Part shown: piece by piece, positions 63,706 through 64,000 of the stretch
How positions within the stretch are numbered: the stretch's first letter is position 1
How the letters are laid out: every line of letters starts with the position of its first letter
Assembly (NCBI GenBank): GCA_949775045.1
Contig: OX459103.1
Coordinates: 15,982,807 to 16,046,806, forward strand
Direction: 5' to 3'
Source of the DNA: Metridium senile
Lineage: Eukaryota > Cnidaria > Anthozoa > Actiniaria > Metridiidae
DNA length: 64,000 nucleotides
Translations under genes and position numbers: made by a program
The notes under the pieces: model-generated
What the model was told of the DNA's origin: nothing
What the model saw: only the letters and a program-made list of their open reading frames with translations
Database searches by the model: none

Positions 63706-64000
63706 CTATAATGATATAACACGTAATAACACTAATAAGAAAATGAACACACCAACTCAGCAAATAAGATGACTGTATTGTAGTGTTCTATATCCCATAG
63801 TATCTAAATATAGTATTGTACTTGCGAGACCTTTTGTTTTTATTGTTTTGCCACCTCACCAGTGAAATACTATATAGAAGTTCACAATGCATTATAAGTA
63901 CTATATAGTAAGCCATATAATAAAACGCTGTTTTGCTATGGTCATGTGATATTTAATTTTGACAACATTCTTCGTGGGTGTGATCATATTTAAAGACAAT
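63706..64000. other. Intron upstream of M13 exon 1
   Basis: No further M13 exon is recognised to the window edge. The exon or exons for the cytoplasmic tail, the membrane anchor and the first ectodomain cysteines should lie beyond 64,000. Confidence 0.55.

Noticed and set aside
63365..63763. ATG at 63,763 as the true start of the M13 protein (hydrophobic MLSWCVHFLISVITCY)
   Set aside because: A good acceptor (cattatag) lies inside it, and family alignment expects an upstream exon with the membrane anchor and further cysteines; not excluded without transcripts.

Overview
This window is AT-rich, intron-rich animal DNA with no prokaryotic architecture. The gene families point to an anthozoan cnidarian, probably a hexacoral (sea anemone, stony coral or relative): a cluster of short intronless-looking class A GPCRs, a secreted PAN/apple plus F5/8 type C (discoidin) protein, an M13 neprilysin/ECE-like metallopeptidase, and dense TIR/MITE, BEL/Pao, LINE and tRNA-SINE content. 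The species assignment is inference; the sequence alone does not fix it.

Left part (1-5,500). A BEL/Pao LTR retrotransposon on the minus strand enters from the left edge (RT, then protease/gag, then its 5' LTR at about 2,691-2,862). It abuts the 3' end of a GPCR gene (2,884-3,786, minus), with only about 21 bp between the GPCR stop codon and the LTR. Region 5,500-15,500 has no convincing gene. It holds microsatellites, several MITEs and a 3.9-kb long-TIR element (6,382-10,283, TTAA on both sides, arms of about 1 kb) with two further inverted-repeat elements nested in its centre.

Region 15,600-23,300 carries a four-exon plus-strand gene for a small secreted protein (signal peptide, PAN/apple, F5/8C). 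Its second intron contains a 3.3-kb LINE whose single long frame is broken by three stop codons. Region 24,600-30,900 contains a LINE zinc-binding fragment, a broken GPCR copy (minus), a degenerate probable Penelope-like ORF, a 2-kb long-TIR element and a second intact GPCR (29,875-30,804, plus). Region 31,000-37,200 is repeats: MITEs, fold-backs, a 66-bp satellite and a pyrimidine-rich tract.

Right part (37,367-63,705 and beyond). Eighteen exons of one M13 metallopeptidase run on the minus strand over 26 kb, from the conserved N-terminal ectodomain motif to the canonical C-terminal CxxW. All splice sites fit GT-AG and all phases agree, giving 664 residues; the cytoplasmic/transmembrane 5' exons lie upstream of this window. 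The introns are crowded with a LINE, a tRNA-SINE carrying a hAT-like insertion, a Mutator-like element with a RecQ-type helicase fragment, at least ten MITEs and several micro- and minisatellites. Several of these sit within 10-50 nt of splice sites.

No single new defence or metabolic system is evident. The most unusual material is the mobile-element architecture: the helicase-carrying TIR element, the nested long-TIR elements, and the repeated placement of repeats next to splice donors of the peptidase gene.
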